The notes under the pieces: generated by a model
Told to the model about the DNA's origin: nothing
Databases searched by the model: none
The model's input: the letters and a program-made list of their open reading frames with translations, nothing else
Shown: positions 49,405 through 61,834 of the stretch, one piece after another
Layout: every line of letters begins with the position of its first letter
Position numbering within the stretch: position 1 is the stretch's first letter
Made by a program: the position numbers and the translations under genes
Origin: Druceiella hillmani
Taxonomy: Eukaryota; Arthropoda; Insecta; Lepidoptera; Hepialidae
DNA: 64,000 nt
Assembly (NCBI GenBank): GCA_039881145.1
Contig: JAYKKI010000077.1
Span: 207,001 to 271,000 of the forward strand
Direction of reading: 5' to 3'

Positions 49405-52400
49405 CATATCGCACGCTGGGAACCAGACCGTCACTATGCGAAAAATGTAGTTTTTAGTTGCGAGCGTTTAAAAATTTAAAAGTTAGAATATTTGTAAATC
49501 GTGTTAATGAAGCAAATAAATTCTGTTTTCTTTCTATAACTTTATTTTTTGCTATCGTTTCCCATTGCCTGTGTTAGTAACTCAAAACGCCGTGCGTTTT
49601 TGCCAGTGGTTTTTTTTCAATTAAGCTTTTTTTATGTGACTATTCTTCCAAAAAAATAATTTTATTTTTTACATTTATAACGCGGGATTGACACTTTATT
49701 AGAAGGTATTTCGTTTAATTATTTTTCTTTTTGTTATTGTTATATAAAAATGAAATCATATAAATGTTTACAAACGAAATATTTATTTTTTTTTAATTTA
49801 ACCTTGGAGAAAATGCACAGGAACATCAATCTAGAAAATAATCAATCTAATTTATTACAACCTGTTTAACATTTACCTTAAATCTTTCGATATCATTACC
49901 AAAATATTCAATGAGACCATCCTTTTAATAGAATTTCTACTTTCTACATAATGGTAAAATAACAGATTCAGTAAACAAAAAACATAACAATTTTGTATTA
50001 GAGAATACAATTTAAGAAGAAATAATTTTGAAAATTAATAGGAACTCGCGTTTAATTGTTCCCTATAATAATTTTACGTCTATTAAAAACGTGTGAGCAT
50101 AAAACTCATCATTACGTATTAATGTATTTCTTAGGCACAAAAATTAACGTGAAGTACGACATTAGAAATATATAGCAACAACAACAAGCTAGCGTTACTG
50201 ACAGTTTTATTAAATTAAGAAAAATACTACTACGAGATAATATTATTGTAAAAAGATGTGGCAATACATAGGAATATGCCTATGTTTTATTAGTGTTTGA
50301 AGATCAGATTTTCTTCTAAATATGATGGTTTTTAAAATGCTTTTACTGTATTTCCGTCACTGTTGCTCGTTAAAAATTTTATTATTTTAATTTCTGTTAT
50401 CTCCACTGTCTCTTCTTGAATATTCTTATTCAGCTTATATTCTTTAAATTTTTTAATATCGTAATATTCACTGTAACCCATTTCATTAACTGATTCCTCT
50501 GCAGGCCACAGAAATTATCGGAATAAAAAATCAATAATATCAGTTGCAGCTTCTGATTTCTTTTGCAGATATTTCAGAATGCATGTTCCACTCTCGTTTG
50601 CGTCTCTGGTAGCTTCGACTTCATTCCAGAAAAAGCATTTCGTATGATCTGTTTTCAACTCGTAAATAGTGAAATTGAAACAAATAAGTGTTGATTTTTT
50701 AGTAAAATACCGGTACATCGCCTTGAGGTACAGGCATCACGGTCTGTAAGTCATCACAATCAACTGTTTTAGTGGACCTTATCAATGCTTTGTCTTTAGT
50801 TTTTTTTTCTCTGCTTTTTTCTTTTTCTATTAGGTGGTTTTGGTGACGTACAGCGCAGTTTTGTCTTTCTTCTTCATTTTTGTTTCTATAAAATGTGCAA
50901 GTACTACATTGGTCTTTTTTTAAGTATTTTAAACCGAATATTGAATTGATTATTAAACAATTTACGGTGCATGTAAATACCTTATTATTTGTTTTATAAT
51001 CTTTCTGATAGTCGTTATGTAGATTAGTTATAGTTTTGCCTCCTTCTATATACTCTTTTTTAGTTTGTTGGCGCAAGTAGTGGCTTTCTATTCTGGGTAT
51101 TTGGTTATTTTGTTCTCTTACACATTTTAAAACATCACATTTAATAATAATAACAATGCGTATATGCAGTCATTTATACCTAAAGTGTTTTAAACAATAT
51201 TTACACACTCTAACTTTATTGTTATTGATAGTTAAGTAAAAAGCTGGTTCGCATTTTCTGTTTTTATCTATTCTGTTGTATTGGTATTTTGGCTTTATTT
51301 CAACTATATGAACAACACTGATATCCGTTTGCCGACTTAAGGATTTAGTTCTAGAATAGTTATTAAAATTTATTTTCTTGATTCCTCACTCATATTTTCA
51401 GACCATTTTAGTCGACATTTATTTCCGCATATCAAGAAGCACCATATAACAAGAAGCAACTTAAGAACATTTACCGACGACTGATTTATATTCATATCCT
51501 AGATTTTGTAAAATTTCAGATGTTAATTTTTTGCTGTCACGTCGCCGACTTTTATGAGATTTTTTAGGCGAATCGGCATCCAAAAGCCTAATCCTATTGT
51601 TTTAGAATTGCGTACATTTCCCGACATCAACTGAAATCATTTGTCTTTTTGTAACGCTAATACTCTTAATGACAGGGGAGATTTCACGTTGATGTCAGGT
51701 TCTTAAGGACTACCTTCGATTATCGTAAACACAGATACTAATTCGTCATTATCTTCTTTCCTGTCAGAACTATTGTCCGCTTCAATGTTATTAGTGGTCG
51801 AAATCATTATTGACGTATTGTCAATGATGAATAATTTATTTACAGGAAACGACAATAGATCTTTTGTAGTGTCAGTTCTAATAATAGCATGAGTTTTAGA
51901 AAAAAAAGCAGAAAATTTCTTTACAGAATTGGATAATGCGTTCTCATTGGAATATTCCCATTTGACTCTTTAGATAAGTAATTTACCTACTGACTATTTA
52001 AATAAGTATAAGTCTACAGCTAAATTAACTAAAGATGTATTTTTGTCTGTGTTTTGTGTAGGAGTCTCAAACAGATCTTGCAATGAATGATAACTTGTAC
52101 TGTGACCTTGATTCAAAGGTTTTATTTAGCTGTCGTCAGAGGAAAATGAATGTGAGTCAAAATTGTTAGAACCATGTAGTTTATTATTTGAATCTTTATT
52201 TTCAATCTCCAAAGAGTCCGTTTCGGTATAAGAACTGTCGGTTTCAGTATTGGACCTATCTGCTTCAGGTCTTGAAATGCTTGCTAAATCACTTTTGTCT
52301 CCATTATAATCAATGCCTTTTATAATTACCTTCTTTTACCTGCACGAACTACTGCTCGATGAGTATAACAAATTATCTGGTTATATTCTTAGTCATCGTC

Positions 52401-53570
52401 AGAATAATCATCCCAAGTATTTTCACCCGAACGACGAATATAGCTAGTTAACGGCTTACAATTAAAATCATAGTCGCATAAAGAGTAATTTTTTTCGTTG
52501 GGCTTTTTATTTTTTAGGCTTTTAGAGCTATAGGCATGACATTGGCTACATCTTCTTTTTTGTGCGATGATATTGATTGCAATTTTGGTCCATCAATTTG
52601 CGTACATATTTCATCAATATTTTTTTTAAATTACAATGTTTATTGATTTGACGATGGAAATATACTGTAAAGAAAAATGCAGTTTTAAGGTTGTTACAAT
52701 CAGAATTTTATTAATTGTATTATAATCCAATGAGATCGTGCTCAGGACTACTACTAGGAAAACAAATCGAACAAATATCCCTAAAGGTATATTTGACATT
52801 GTGCGGCAAATTATTTTTCATTTTTAATAACCTAAATGCATCAATAAATGCAACGGTACGACCACCGTCATACATGATGAACTAAAGAAAAAAAGTCATT
52901 ATAGTATCTAAATCGTTTTTGCATAAAACGCACTATTAACACTATGCACTTAGTGACATAACTAATATTATTATTTTGGGGCATTTTTTTCCGAACTTCT
53001 TGAATACTGTCAATAAACTAAATTGTTCAGCATTGCTATTGTTAAAAAGGTTGAAAAAATTATGTTGAATCGTATTGACACTTTAAAAAAGTGATATTAA
53101 GCTTATTTAATTCGGAATATTATATATTTTGGAATACGAAGAATATTCTTCCTAAATAAAAAATGACGGAAAATAATTAATTTATTTCGGAGATTAAAAT
53201 TGAAGGTTTGAAGTATTATAGACATTAAACACAAAAATAAATTACTCCGATTAAAATAAGTACTACTTACCAATACGTATTTAAATATACACCGCCACTA
53301 AACAAAAAATGTCACTAATACTTTAAAATGTGTAAAAAACTTGTATGCACAACGGGCGCGATAGCCAAAATGACATAATTCCGGTAATGGTGCTTCTCAT
53401 AATCTTAAAATTTCTTAGTGACCCTATGCCATTTATAAGTTTTTAAGGGAACTAAAATGAGGGGGTCTTCGCATTAAATGCGATACAAAGGAGTAACGTA
53501 GATGGCGTCAAAACTAAAAATTCACAATTATCGGATAGTGACGGTATGGTCCTCAGGTGTGCTATTCAAA
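49405..53570 (-). mobile_element. Class II transposon with degenerate terminal inverted repeats
   Basis: The left end begins ATCGCACGCTGGGAACCAGA then CCGTCACTATGCGAAAAATG. The right end, read in reverse, begins ATAGCACACCTGAGGACCAT then ACCGTCACTATCCG. The imperfect inverted repeat runs for about 50 bp and ends near 53,570. The 4.2-kb interior contains a decayed transposase-like gene on the minus strand (50,405-52,460). I could not define a target-site duplication, so the superfamily is left open. Confidence 0.65.
50405..52460 (-). pseudogene. Degenerate transposon-derived ORF of an insect family
   Basis: From high to low coordinates the pieces are an acidic N-terminal region (DDYSDDD; RSNTETDSSYTETDSLEIEN), a basic stretch (SPKKSHKSRRRDSKKLTSEI), IPRIESHYLRQQTKKEYIEG with DYQKD, and a Cys pair plus charged helix (CSTCTFYRNKNEEERQN). 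Last come DDLQTVMPVPQGDVPVFY and, in the next frame, ICFNFTIYELKT...WNEVEATRDANESGTCILKYL. This order matches an abundant insect transposon protein in which the DLQ Asp and a later SDN motif are conserved; the later motif is gone here. Stops and frame changes make it non-functional. Longest open parts are 51,076-50,699 and 50,718-50,515. Confidence 0.6.
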
Positions 53571-55379
53571 TTTACAACACGGCTCAGAAAAAAGGTCGTG
53601 CATATCATATTTGATAAAAATAGCGTTCAATAATTTTAAAAATTTTACAAAAGCATTAATACTGCATTTTTTCAAGACAAGATGAAATGTCAATGAAACT
53701 ATGAAATTACTAAATTTTACTCAAAAGTTATTCTTACTTTATCTCTTTGTACTTTCAATTAATTGTACGTACCGTTTCCCTATAATATCTTGTTTATTTT
53801 GTATTGCCAGTTAACATGGCAATGTCTATGTTTGTACTTTGCTACGTGAAATATGCCGAAAAGTGAATGCAACAAATTATGACTCGATGTCACCAAACTG
53901 CAAGCGAGTGCTATTCGTAAGTTGTTTTTTTTGCGTAACGTAAATTCAACGAAAATGTAATTACTTAATATTGAATAACGTAGCAAATAAAACTTGGATA
54001 TATTATAAAGTATAGCTCCCATTTCCAAATATTGGTACCCTCTATCATTTGAAACGCACACAATGTTATCTATTCCTTTTCACCTTTTTCTATTGTTTAT
54101 TCTATTTATTGTTTTTACTACAAGTAACTTACAAAGTATTAACTGAGTAAATTGTATAGCAATAATAATAATGGTCAATTTATGGATCAAGGAAACTAAA
54201 AATACTTGGTTGTGGTGGCTTTTAAAAACTTCAATTTAAAATGTAGAAAAGGTAATTTTTACAGAATATCATGAATACTAGTATTTACAAGTCAAATAAA
54301 GTCGCCTGTCCGACTTTTATCTAAAGTTAAAGAACAAAGTTTTTGACTAGAATGAATTGGGTTTGTTCATTTTTGACCACAGAAATCTATTTCCCATCAT
54401 ATCACGTGACTTCTATTCAAACTTATCATGTTTATATACAGAATCGATACAAAAATTAATAGGTGGAATAAATTTGACAGGTACTTATTACATTTGTATG
54501 TTTTATTTTAGTACCAAGAGAGGAGAGTTGTAATTCAAGCTGCTGACAATCAGGATGATTTCCGATAAACAAAATTAAATAACTATTTAAAAATAAAATT
54601 TGAGAGTCCTCATGACACAACCCCCATTACGACGGATTAATTCATATCCTTCTCGGAATAATTGAATTCATTCATATAAATCATTATTCTCGGTCATTTT
54701 TTTACATATTTCAAACATTTTTCTTTATTTTCATTTTCTGAGTGCCATATTTATTCTTGTAATTTTGAAGCCAAACATCTCATGCGCTTTTGTCGGTGAA
54801 CTCCGTACGCACGTGGATCTTCGCAAGATTATTGGGTTGTGGAGACTTACGTTGATTGGAAAAAAAAGATATTTATTTTTGATATAACTAAGTCGTATCT
54901 CGATACTTATTCGAAATCCTGTGATACATATTTTTATAGTGATGATGGATTTACAAAATCGACTTAGTATTTAATTTTGCAAATATTTAACCGGTACCAT
55001 AGATATCATTTGTACTAATTTATATAACCTAAAAGGTATTAAATCATTACTGCTTAGGACAGAGTGACTGGCTTGCTTGACAGGTGATGTAATGCAGCCC
55101 CGCAGACGTAATGCATTTTGACCTTTAATCTAATGTTACCTTGATATATCAACGCGACGTACAGTGTATTTTCCATATTTAAACTTAGCATTTTTAAACA
55201 TTAAATTCTTTGAAAACCCTTAGAGAAAATTATTAAAGTACGGTAATCATGAGGTTACCATACTTTATGAATAAAGCATATGAAAATTCAAACCCTTAGG
55301 ATTATATAACATATCTGTAAATTTCGGGCGGATATTAATATTTTACCCCGTTACTACGTGGCAAAATATATTTTTCTTC
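53571..55379. other. Intergenic, no feature seen
   Basis: AT-rich. A 93-codon open frame at 53,780-54,061 (minus) has no recognisable domain. Confidence 0.5.
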
Positions 55380-55524
<145 letters not shown>

Positions 55525-55559
55525 TCGGCGGAAGACCGGGGATTTCGTTAGGATCATAC

Positions 55560-55990
55560 ATGGCTGTGGGCGTTAGTTATAGGTAATCGAGATACTACAT
55601 AGAATCACAAATTATAATTGTCGCACTATATTACAATAACTATAATTATATTAGATAAAACCAATTAGAGTTGCGAATACGCGGGTTTCCAGCGCACGCG
55701 TGCGATTCTTACCCCTCTCTATTCTGCACGCCCGTCCGCACTAACAGTCAAGTGTCAACTGACTGTCGCTTTACACCGCACAACGATGAACTTTACGCCA
55801 CCCCCGAATACAATGAAGTTCGTAACTATGTTCATGATTGACTGCGTTCGACATTTTATAATTTCCATACGGCCAGTTTGACCTGTGATATGTTCTTGCA
55901 TGTTGTCCACCTTATTTCAATAAGGTGAAGTAACGAAAGTAATCCTACTGGGCTTCCCTGAATTCAAAACAAAAATCAAAAGTCTCAATC
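55560..55990 (-). mobile_element. Probable LTR-region sequence of the Gypsy remnant
   Basis: A more GC-rich block (GGGTTTCCAGCGCACGCGTG..., CCCCTCTCTATTCTGCACGC, AACAGTCAAGTGTCAACTGAC) lies downstream of the Gypsy integrase fragment on its strand, where a 3' LTR is expected. No second copy exists in the window, so LTR ends cannot be set. Identification is by position and composition only. Confidence 0.35.
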
Positions 55991-56139
55991 ATCAAGAAAA
56001 TTTAAGTTCAACTTTTTACAATACAATAGAAAATCAAATTATTTTAATGACTGAAAATTGAATTCTTCAATTTTCTCAAAGTGTTCATTTCATTAGCCAA
56101 ATATAATACCTATACCATACTATATTAAAGTAGCTCCTG

Positions 56140-56440
56140 CCGGGCGCTCTGCTCTTAACCAGCGATATCAAAACACACAGTACTTGCAAAGTGCTGGTTG
56201 AGCACCAACACTCCGCAAGTTTCACTTAACTAGCGACGCAAAATAATGGCTCTGTGTAACACTCTACAACTAACTACTAACTAGCGATAGTAAAACACTT
56301 AGTATTTAACCAGCATTCTGCAAGTGTCATTAACCAGGAACGTAATAGCTCTGGGTAACGGTCTACACCTAACGCCTAACCAGCGATAGCAAAACACCTA
56401 AAGCACTCTGAAACTGTCATTTAACCAGCGACAGCAATGT
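56140..56440. repeat. Diverged tandem repeat, about three units of 90-125 bp
   Basis: Each unit contains AACCAGCGATA-CAAAACAC, ACTC-GCAAGTGTCATT, AACCAGCGACG and GGCTCTGTGTAAC-CTCTACA in the same order. Three units of decreasing length are visible. It lies just 3' of the Gypsy pol fragment (minus strand) and is probably its 3' untranslated region. Confidence 0.75.
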
Positions 56441-56504
56441 AATGTGCGGTACGGTCGAACTAATATAAAATCATTCACTCTCAATTACCTCATGTAAAAT
56501 CTTG

Positions 56505-56825
56505 CTCTACAGACTCAATTTCAAGATCAAATGGAATATGATTTTAGGGAATTCGTCTCAAATGGTCATGCGTATATTTATAGATCCACTTTCCATATAG
56601 ATTTTTCATTAAGTGCCTATCACCGTCAAGAATTTCTAAAACTTCGAACGGACCCCTATATTTTGGATTAAGCTGTGCTTTATCGCATTTTTTGTTCTAT
56701 AAATGTATGAAATCTCCAACTAAGAACCTGATTAGCTTAGCCTCATCGCAATCTAATCTAGCTTTTTCGTAAGAGGCGCTATTGCTTATATTCTCCACCT
56801 CGTGTGTCTGCTGGAAAAGAAAATA
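56505..56825 (-). pseudogene. Gypsy (Ty3) retrotransposon pol C-terminus, integrase tail
   Basis: The minus-strand reading NSASYEKARLDCDEAK, then LVGDFIHL, KAQLNPKYRGPFEVLEILDG, DRHLMKNLYGKWIYKYTHD and LRRIP matches the integrase C-terminal domain of Gypsy elements (GD.V.., KL.PKY.GPFEV, DRY.V..L). It has a stop at the start of the GPF block region (HL/stop/NKKCD) and no upstream polymerase, so it is a truncated relic. Tandem repeats and LTR-like sequence follow on its 3' side. Confidence 0.72.
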
Positions 56826-56999
56826 AATAAACCCACTTTACCACATATTTTATATCTCGACCATTCCTGGCTTCATCAGAAGAAATATTATAGCATAAAC
56901 TGTATATTCAATTTACATAGAGCTTTGAAAATACAATCACACTCTAAGTTAGTTTAAATATCAAATTTTATTTTTTATACATATTTACGAGTAACTTAC

Positions 57000-57956
57000 A
57001 AATTTTATTTATTTATTTATTGAAAACTTCAAGCCTATCCTAAAATAGTGTAGTAGTGTTTTCAAGATACTGAATGTATCATACATTCGGTATCTTGAAA
57101 ATCCTGGGAATTCCGTATAATAAATCCTAGTACCTTGTAGGCTTTTTGACAGGTTTCCACGATATGACTGTATAAATTAAGATGATTGTCAGTAATTACC
57201 CCAAGATCGCGCACAGTTGAAACCCTCCTGAGTGTAGCTCCGCCCAGCTCATAACTGCACACAAGTGGGACATGCAAGCGGGAGTATGTCATCATAGCAC
57301 ATTTGCATACATTAAAATGTGCCTTGTTGCTCAGACTCCATTGGAATACTGAGTCGATATCGTGTTGGAACAGATCACTGTCGAATTGACTATTAACAAC
57401 TAAGAATAGTTTTAAATCATCGTCAAGGAGAAGAGAACGACCAGCTCTGACAACTGTAGGCAAGTCGTTTATCATAATTAGAAACAGAAGTGGGCATATA
57501 TTACTACCTTGACTGACTCCAGATTGAGTAACATAAGGCCGCGATTGGAAATTCCCAAGTCGGACCTATTGTTTATAAGCCTGAAAGTAATTGGCGAAAC
57601 AATTTTTAGAGCAGGAGATGTAACTGCTTCCAATAACTTCACTTGTAAAATATCATCGTCGACTCGATCAAATGCCTTTTTCAAATCAAAATAGGTTACA
57701 TCAACTTGACGAACTTGATCTAATTCTCCATCCACATAATCCACAAAATTAGTGAGATTAGTGACGATGGAACGCTTTGGACGGAAACCGTGTTGGTAAT
57801 ACGTTAACTGGAACTGGATGTGCATATAAATACGGTGATGCCAAAAAGTTTCAAATACTTTGTGCGAACGAAGATAGAACAGTTATAGGCCAATAATTTT
57901 TTTACATCAGACCTAGAAACAGATTTGAAAACCGGAATTATATGGGAAGTTTTCCA
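57000..57956 (-). pseudogene. 5'-truncated Jockey-like LINE reverse transcriptase relic
   Basis: Reading from 57,956: IIPVFKSVSRSDVK, then YYQHGFRPKRSIVTNLTNF, DVTYFDLKKAFDRVDDDIL (palm, first catalytic Asp), SGVSQGSNICPLLF-type sequence across a frame change, and LLLDDDLKLF, which replaces the usual FADDLKLF active site. SNKAHFNVCKCAMMTYSRL and VRDLGVITDNHLN follow, the order seen in Jockey-clade enzymes. It ends soon after GFIIRNSQDF, followed by a TAAATAAATAAATAAA-type 3' tail at about 57,000-57,020. Frameshifted near 57,476 and inactive. It abuts the Copia relic head to head. Confidence 0.8.
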
Positions 57957-57961
57957 TACAG

Positions 57962-60333
57962 ATGGCTAAATTTCAGAATGTATTCATTTTGGAAGGCGTC
58001 GACATCATGAAGTCCGAAGACGCCATCGCTGCTGATAATGCCGTTGATATTCAAAAAACAAAAGCAGAGCTTGCTATGATCATCGATTCCTCTCTTTATG
58101 TGCACATCAAAAATGAAAAGACAGTTCATAGTGAATGGATCAAATCGAAATCGCTTTTCGATGACTCTGGCTACACGCGCAAGATAACCTTATTGAGAAG
58201 TTTAATTTCAATTCGTCTGGAAAATAGTGAATCCATGACGACGTATGTTACCCAACTTGTGGATATAGCGCAGAAATTCAAAAGAACTGGTTTCAAAATA
58301 AGTAATAAATGGGTTAGTTATTTGATTTTAGCAGGATTACCAGATAAATTTTCAAATATGATCAGGGCCATTGAAGATTCGGGAATTGTCATTTCCAATG
58401 ACAATGTCATCTCGACCTATTAACCGTAAAATGTTATAGATGTGAACAAATCTGTCATTACAAAAATAAATGTCCATTGCTATAAAAACGATCAGTTAGT
58501 GCAATCAGTGTCGTATTCCTAAACGGAAAAATTTATCGAAATAAATGGTATGTCGATTCAGGGGCCAGTAATCACATGAAAAATAACGAGAACAATATTG
58601 TAAATAAGTCTGATAACCTGTCAACTAAGGAAATAATTGTTACAAACCTAACAATTTTGCCAGTGTTGTGTTTAGGAAACACACAGATTACTACGGTTGT
58701 GAATGACTCAGAATATAATATTACTGTTCGAAATGTTTTGTATATTCCTAATCTCACTATAAACTTTTTGTTTGTTGGTAAGCTAATGGAAAATAGTAAT
58801 AAAGTGAGTTTCTAGAAAGGAATTTGTTACATTAGAAACAAGCAGAATAAGCGTAGTCAAGTTGATTAACATGGTATACAGATTAAACATAAAATCGGCA
58901 TTTTTGTTAGTAGCTTCAGCAATGACTTCCGCTATGTTATGGCATAGACAGCTAGGCCATATAAACAGTGGAAATCTAAATATAATGAGAAATGGTGCAG
59001 TAGAAGGAACTTCGTGCAAATATAAAGCTGGTATCAGGAAATTTAACTGCACAGTGTACTGCAAAAGTAAACAAACAAGCAGAAATAGAAGTGAGAGAGT
59101 ATCGGAAGTGGTGCATGCAGATGTATGCGGCCCAATGGAAGTAAAGGCTTTCGGACTATCCAGGTACTTCTTGCTTTTTGTGGATGATTATGGTTACTTA
59201 GATGAAACTATAAACTTTGTATATCCTGATAAGAAAAATAAAATTTTAAAATTAAATAAAGCCATTTATGGCTTAAAACGGTCTGCGAGGGCATGGTATT
59301 AAAGAGTTGATAGTTGTTTACAAAAATTAGGTTATTGAAATTGTATGTATGAACCTTGTTTATATATTGAGCATAATGGAAATGTTAAGATATTTTTTGC
59401 CTTATTTGTCGATGTTTTTTTTGTGTTTTCAAATTGTGCTTAAGGAAACAGTATATCTTAAAAATGAGTTGCAGTCTAGATTCAAATTAAAAGATATGAA
59501 AATTGTAAAGTAATATTTAGGTATGCGAGTCAGAAAAGATAACAACGTACTCATTGTTGATCAGCAACAATTTATAGAATAATTATTAAAAAAATGTATT
59601 ATGGAAAATTGTAAAGAAACGAACACACCAATGGAAGTTAACTTAAGATTAGAAAAAGATAGTGATACTTGTATTCAATATCCTTATCAAGAGCTAATTG
59701 ATCGTTTGCTATATTTGTCAATTTTAACAAGACCAGATATATCCTATGCAGCTTGTTACTTGAGTCAGTTTAATAATAATTATAATGAAAGTCACTGGAT
59801 GCACACAAAACGTATTTTGAAATATTTACAAGGTACAAAAAGTTTTGCTTTGAAATATGTAAAGGATAATTCGGATATAACGGATGGGAAATTCTACTCC
59901 ATATATTTTTAAAATATCAGGCTGTGTAATATCACAACACAAACAAACAAACAGCACAAAGTACAAAGCAGCAAACTAGTGCCCAGTAAAGTACTGAAGC
60001 TAAGTACATAGCTATATGTGAGGCTACTAAAGAAGATATATTTAAGAAATATTTTATGTGAATTAAAATATAGAAACAATTCACCTGTAATAAGTACTTT
60101 ACAATGATAACCAAAGTGCTAAGAAACTAAGTGAAAATTTGTTTATTTTATAAAAGGAGTAAGTTGATATTAAATATCATTTTGACAGGTCTGCTGTAAA
60201 TAGAGGTTTGATAGAAATTAAATATTTAAAAACGGCAGATATGCCTGCAGATATGTTGACCAAAAATTTTTGTCCATGTAAACATAAGAAAATTGTAAAT
60301 GAGTTAGGGTTGATAAGGGTTGTTAATGTTTAA
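57962..60333 (+). pseudogene. Copia-type LTR retrotransposon relic, gag-pol with internal deletion
   Basis: The order is gag (57,962-58,423; KITLLRSLISIRLENSESM and LILAGLPDKF), a zinc knuckle CYRCEQICHYKNKC (about 58,430-58,480) and protease active site WYVDSGASNHM (about 58,545). Next are the pre-integrase block LWHRQLGHINSGNLNIM (58,935) and the integrase start VVHADVCGPM with YFLLFVDDY. There the sequence jumps directly to the late reverse-transcriptase block LNKAIYGLKRSARAWY (59,255), so the integrase core and the early polymerase are deleted. The active site is corrupted (FVDVFF), followed by LTRPDISYAACYLSQF, ILKYLQGT, an RNase H part (STEAKYIAICEATKEDI) and the C-terminal MPADMLTKNFCPCKHKK...ELGLI before TAA. 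There are several stops and shifts, and no intact LTR pair is seen. Confidence 0.88.
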
Positions 60334-61660
60334 TTTTGTTTGTTTGTTTATGATATGTAAGCCTGTGTTATTACATTATTTTAATAAGAGTTATATTAAA
60401 GTATGAAAATAAAGATAACAAAAAATGCCATCTGCTGACGACTATGTATATCCTAATAACAAGTAGCGCCACCTATTTACAACTATGCATTAACTTATGG
60501 AGGTAATAAAGAATAAAATGTCATTCGATTCTAAAACTGCATACTGCGTTTCATTATTATTAAAAAAATTACATTCGTGCAAATAAATTAATTCGATGTT
60601 CATCAAAATAAATTACTTCCGACTACATCCTGAACGAGAGTACAGATCCTATGAAATCCAACTATAGTGATTTAATTTATCATTACTAGCTGCACGAAGA
60701 AAAAGCGCCGATCTATTATATTTATATAAAATCATACATTCGCATGTCGATTTTCCACATCTCTTCTTCACTCAATTTCAACACTCGATTCAGATCCTAC
60801 TACTACAAGTTTATAACAATAATTTCTCTTTTTATAACCCCATAGTTCGAATGTGCCGATTGCATAACTTTATTTTTTCCTCAACATACCTTCTTGGACA
60901 TTTTTAAACCGAAATTATTAACATTTAAAAAAGAAAATCAATTTTAAGTAATATTCAAAAGTATATTTCTACATTATAAGAAAAAAAATCATGTATGCAA
61001 TTCACACGTGGTAGAAGTGAAACCTTAAAAAATTTTAATTTTTAAGTTTAATTTAAATTTTTAATTTTGATAAAAACTAATTAGAAAAGTTTTTATAATT
61101 CCCCTTCCCCTTCCCCTTCCCCGTGAATAAGATGTATGTACTAGCAGAATCCAGCAGAGTGTGACCTAGTGTTTGTATAAAAAGAATTAATTCATCCCCG
61201 TTGACAATTTTGATTGTTAGCCAGTCTGTCTAATAGCTGATAATAAACGTTTATATTCTATGTGAGTCTCTCTGGAATTCCCAACGAATAACGTCCTTAA
61301 CATTCTACCAGCAGGTCAGTTACTCTTTTTGGTATTCAGTTCAAGTTTCGGTATTTAAAGTCCTGTTTGTCCTTTATTACGTATAACTAGTTAAGTTTTA
61401 ATACCTGTATTATTTGCAAACGTAAAGTTGAAGAATTGGCAATAATTATCATTAACCGAAAGAATTTCGGTCTTCGCCTTTGGAAATTTCAACAGGCTTT
61501 CTGAAAAATTTATAGAACTTCTAACTAAAAACTTTCGATATTATTCAATATTTATTTTGTAAATTATTTACGTTTTACGATCATTAAAAAAAATGATAAC
61601 GTCTTCGATGATTTGGACTGTTTACCGTAACTATGTAATGATTAATACAATAACTTTTGA
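60334..61660. other. Copia 3' flank and intergenic DNA
   Basis: The first 200-230 bp after the Copia stop, starting near TGTTATTACA (60,366), may be the 3' LTR; this cannot be shown without a partner. A (CCCCTT)n simple repeat lies at about 61,100-61,123. No gene seen. Confidence 0.4.
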
Positions 61661-61679
61661 TTGTATGAGCGTGTATGCG

Positions 61680-61834
61680 TGGCGTAGGATGTACGTGATG
61701 TATCGGGTCTGGTTGGGCCGTATCAGGTCGGATCGGCCATACGCATATAGCTAAACGGTTGGCTGGAAGAGATTGCTCATTTAGCAATAAGTCCGCCATG
61801 TGTACCACACATTAAAAATAATAAATAAATAAAC
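61680..61834 (+). mobile_element. Non-LTR retroelement 3' end
   Basis: GTTGGCTGGAAGAGATTGCT followed by CATTTAGCAATAAGTCCGCC, ATGTGTACC and an AATAAATAAATAAA tail. This is the 3' end style of non-LTR elements common in moth and butterfly genomes, and it shares the GCAATAAGTCCGCCAT core with the SINE at 27,009-27,180. No coding part remains. Confidence 0.6.

Noticed and set aside
53780..54061. 93-codon minus-strand open frame
   Set aside because: No domain, no neighbouring exon structure, plausible by chance.
60366..60560. Copia 3' LTR
   Set aside because: Starts TGTTA as expected, but no 5' LTR exists in the window to define it, so it is mentioned only as a possibility.
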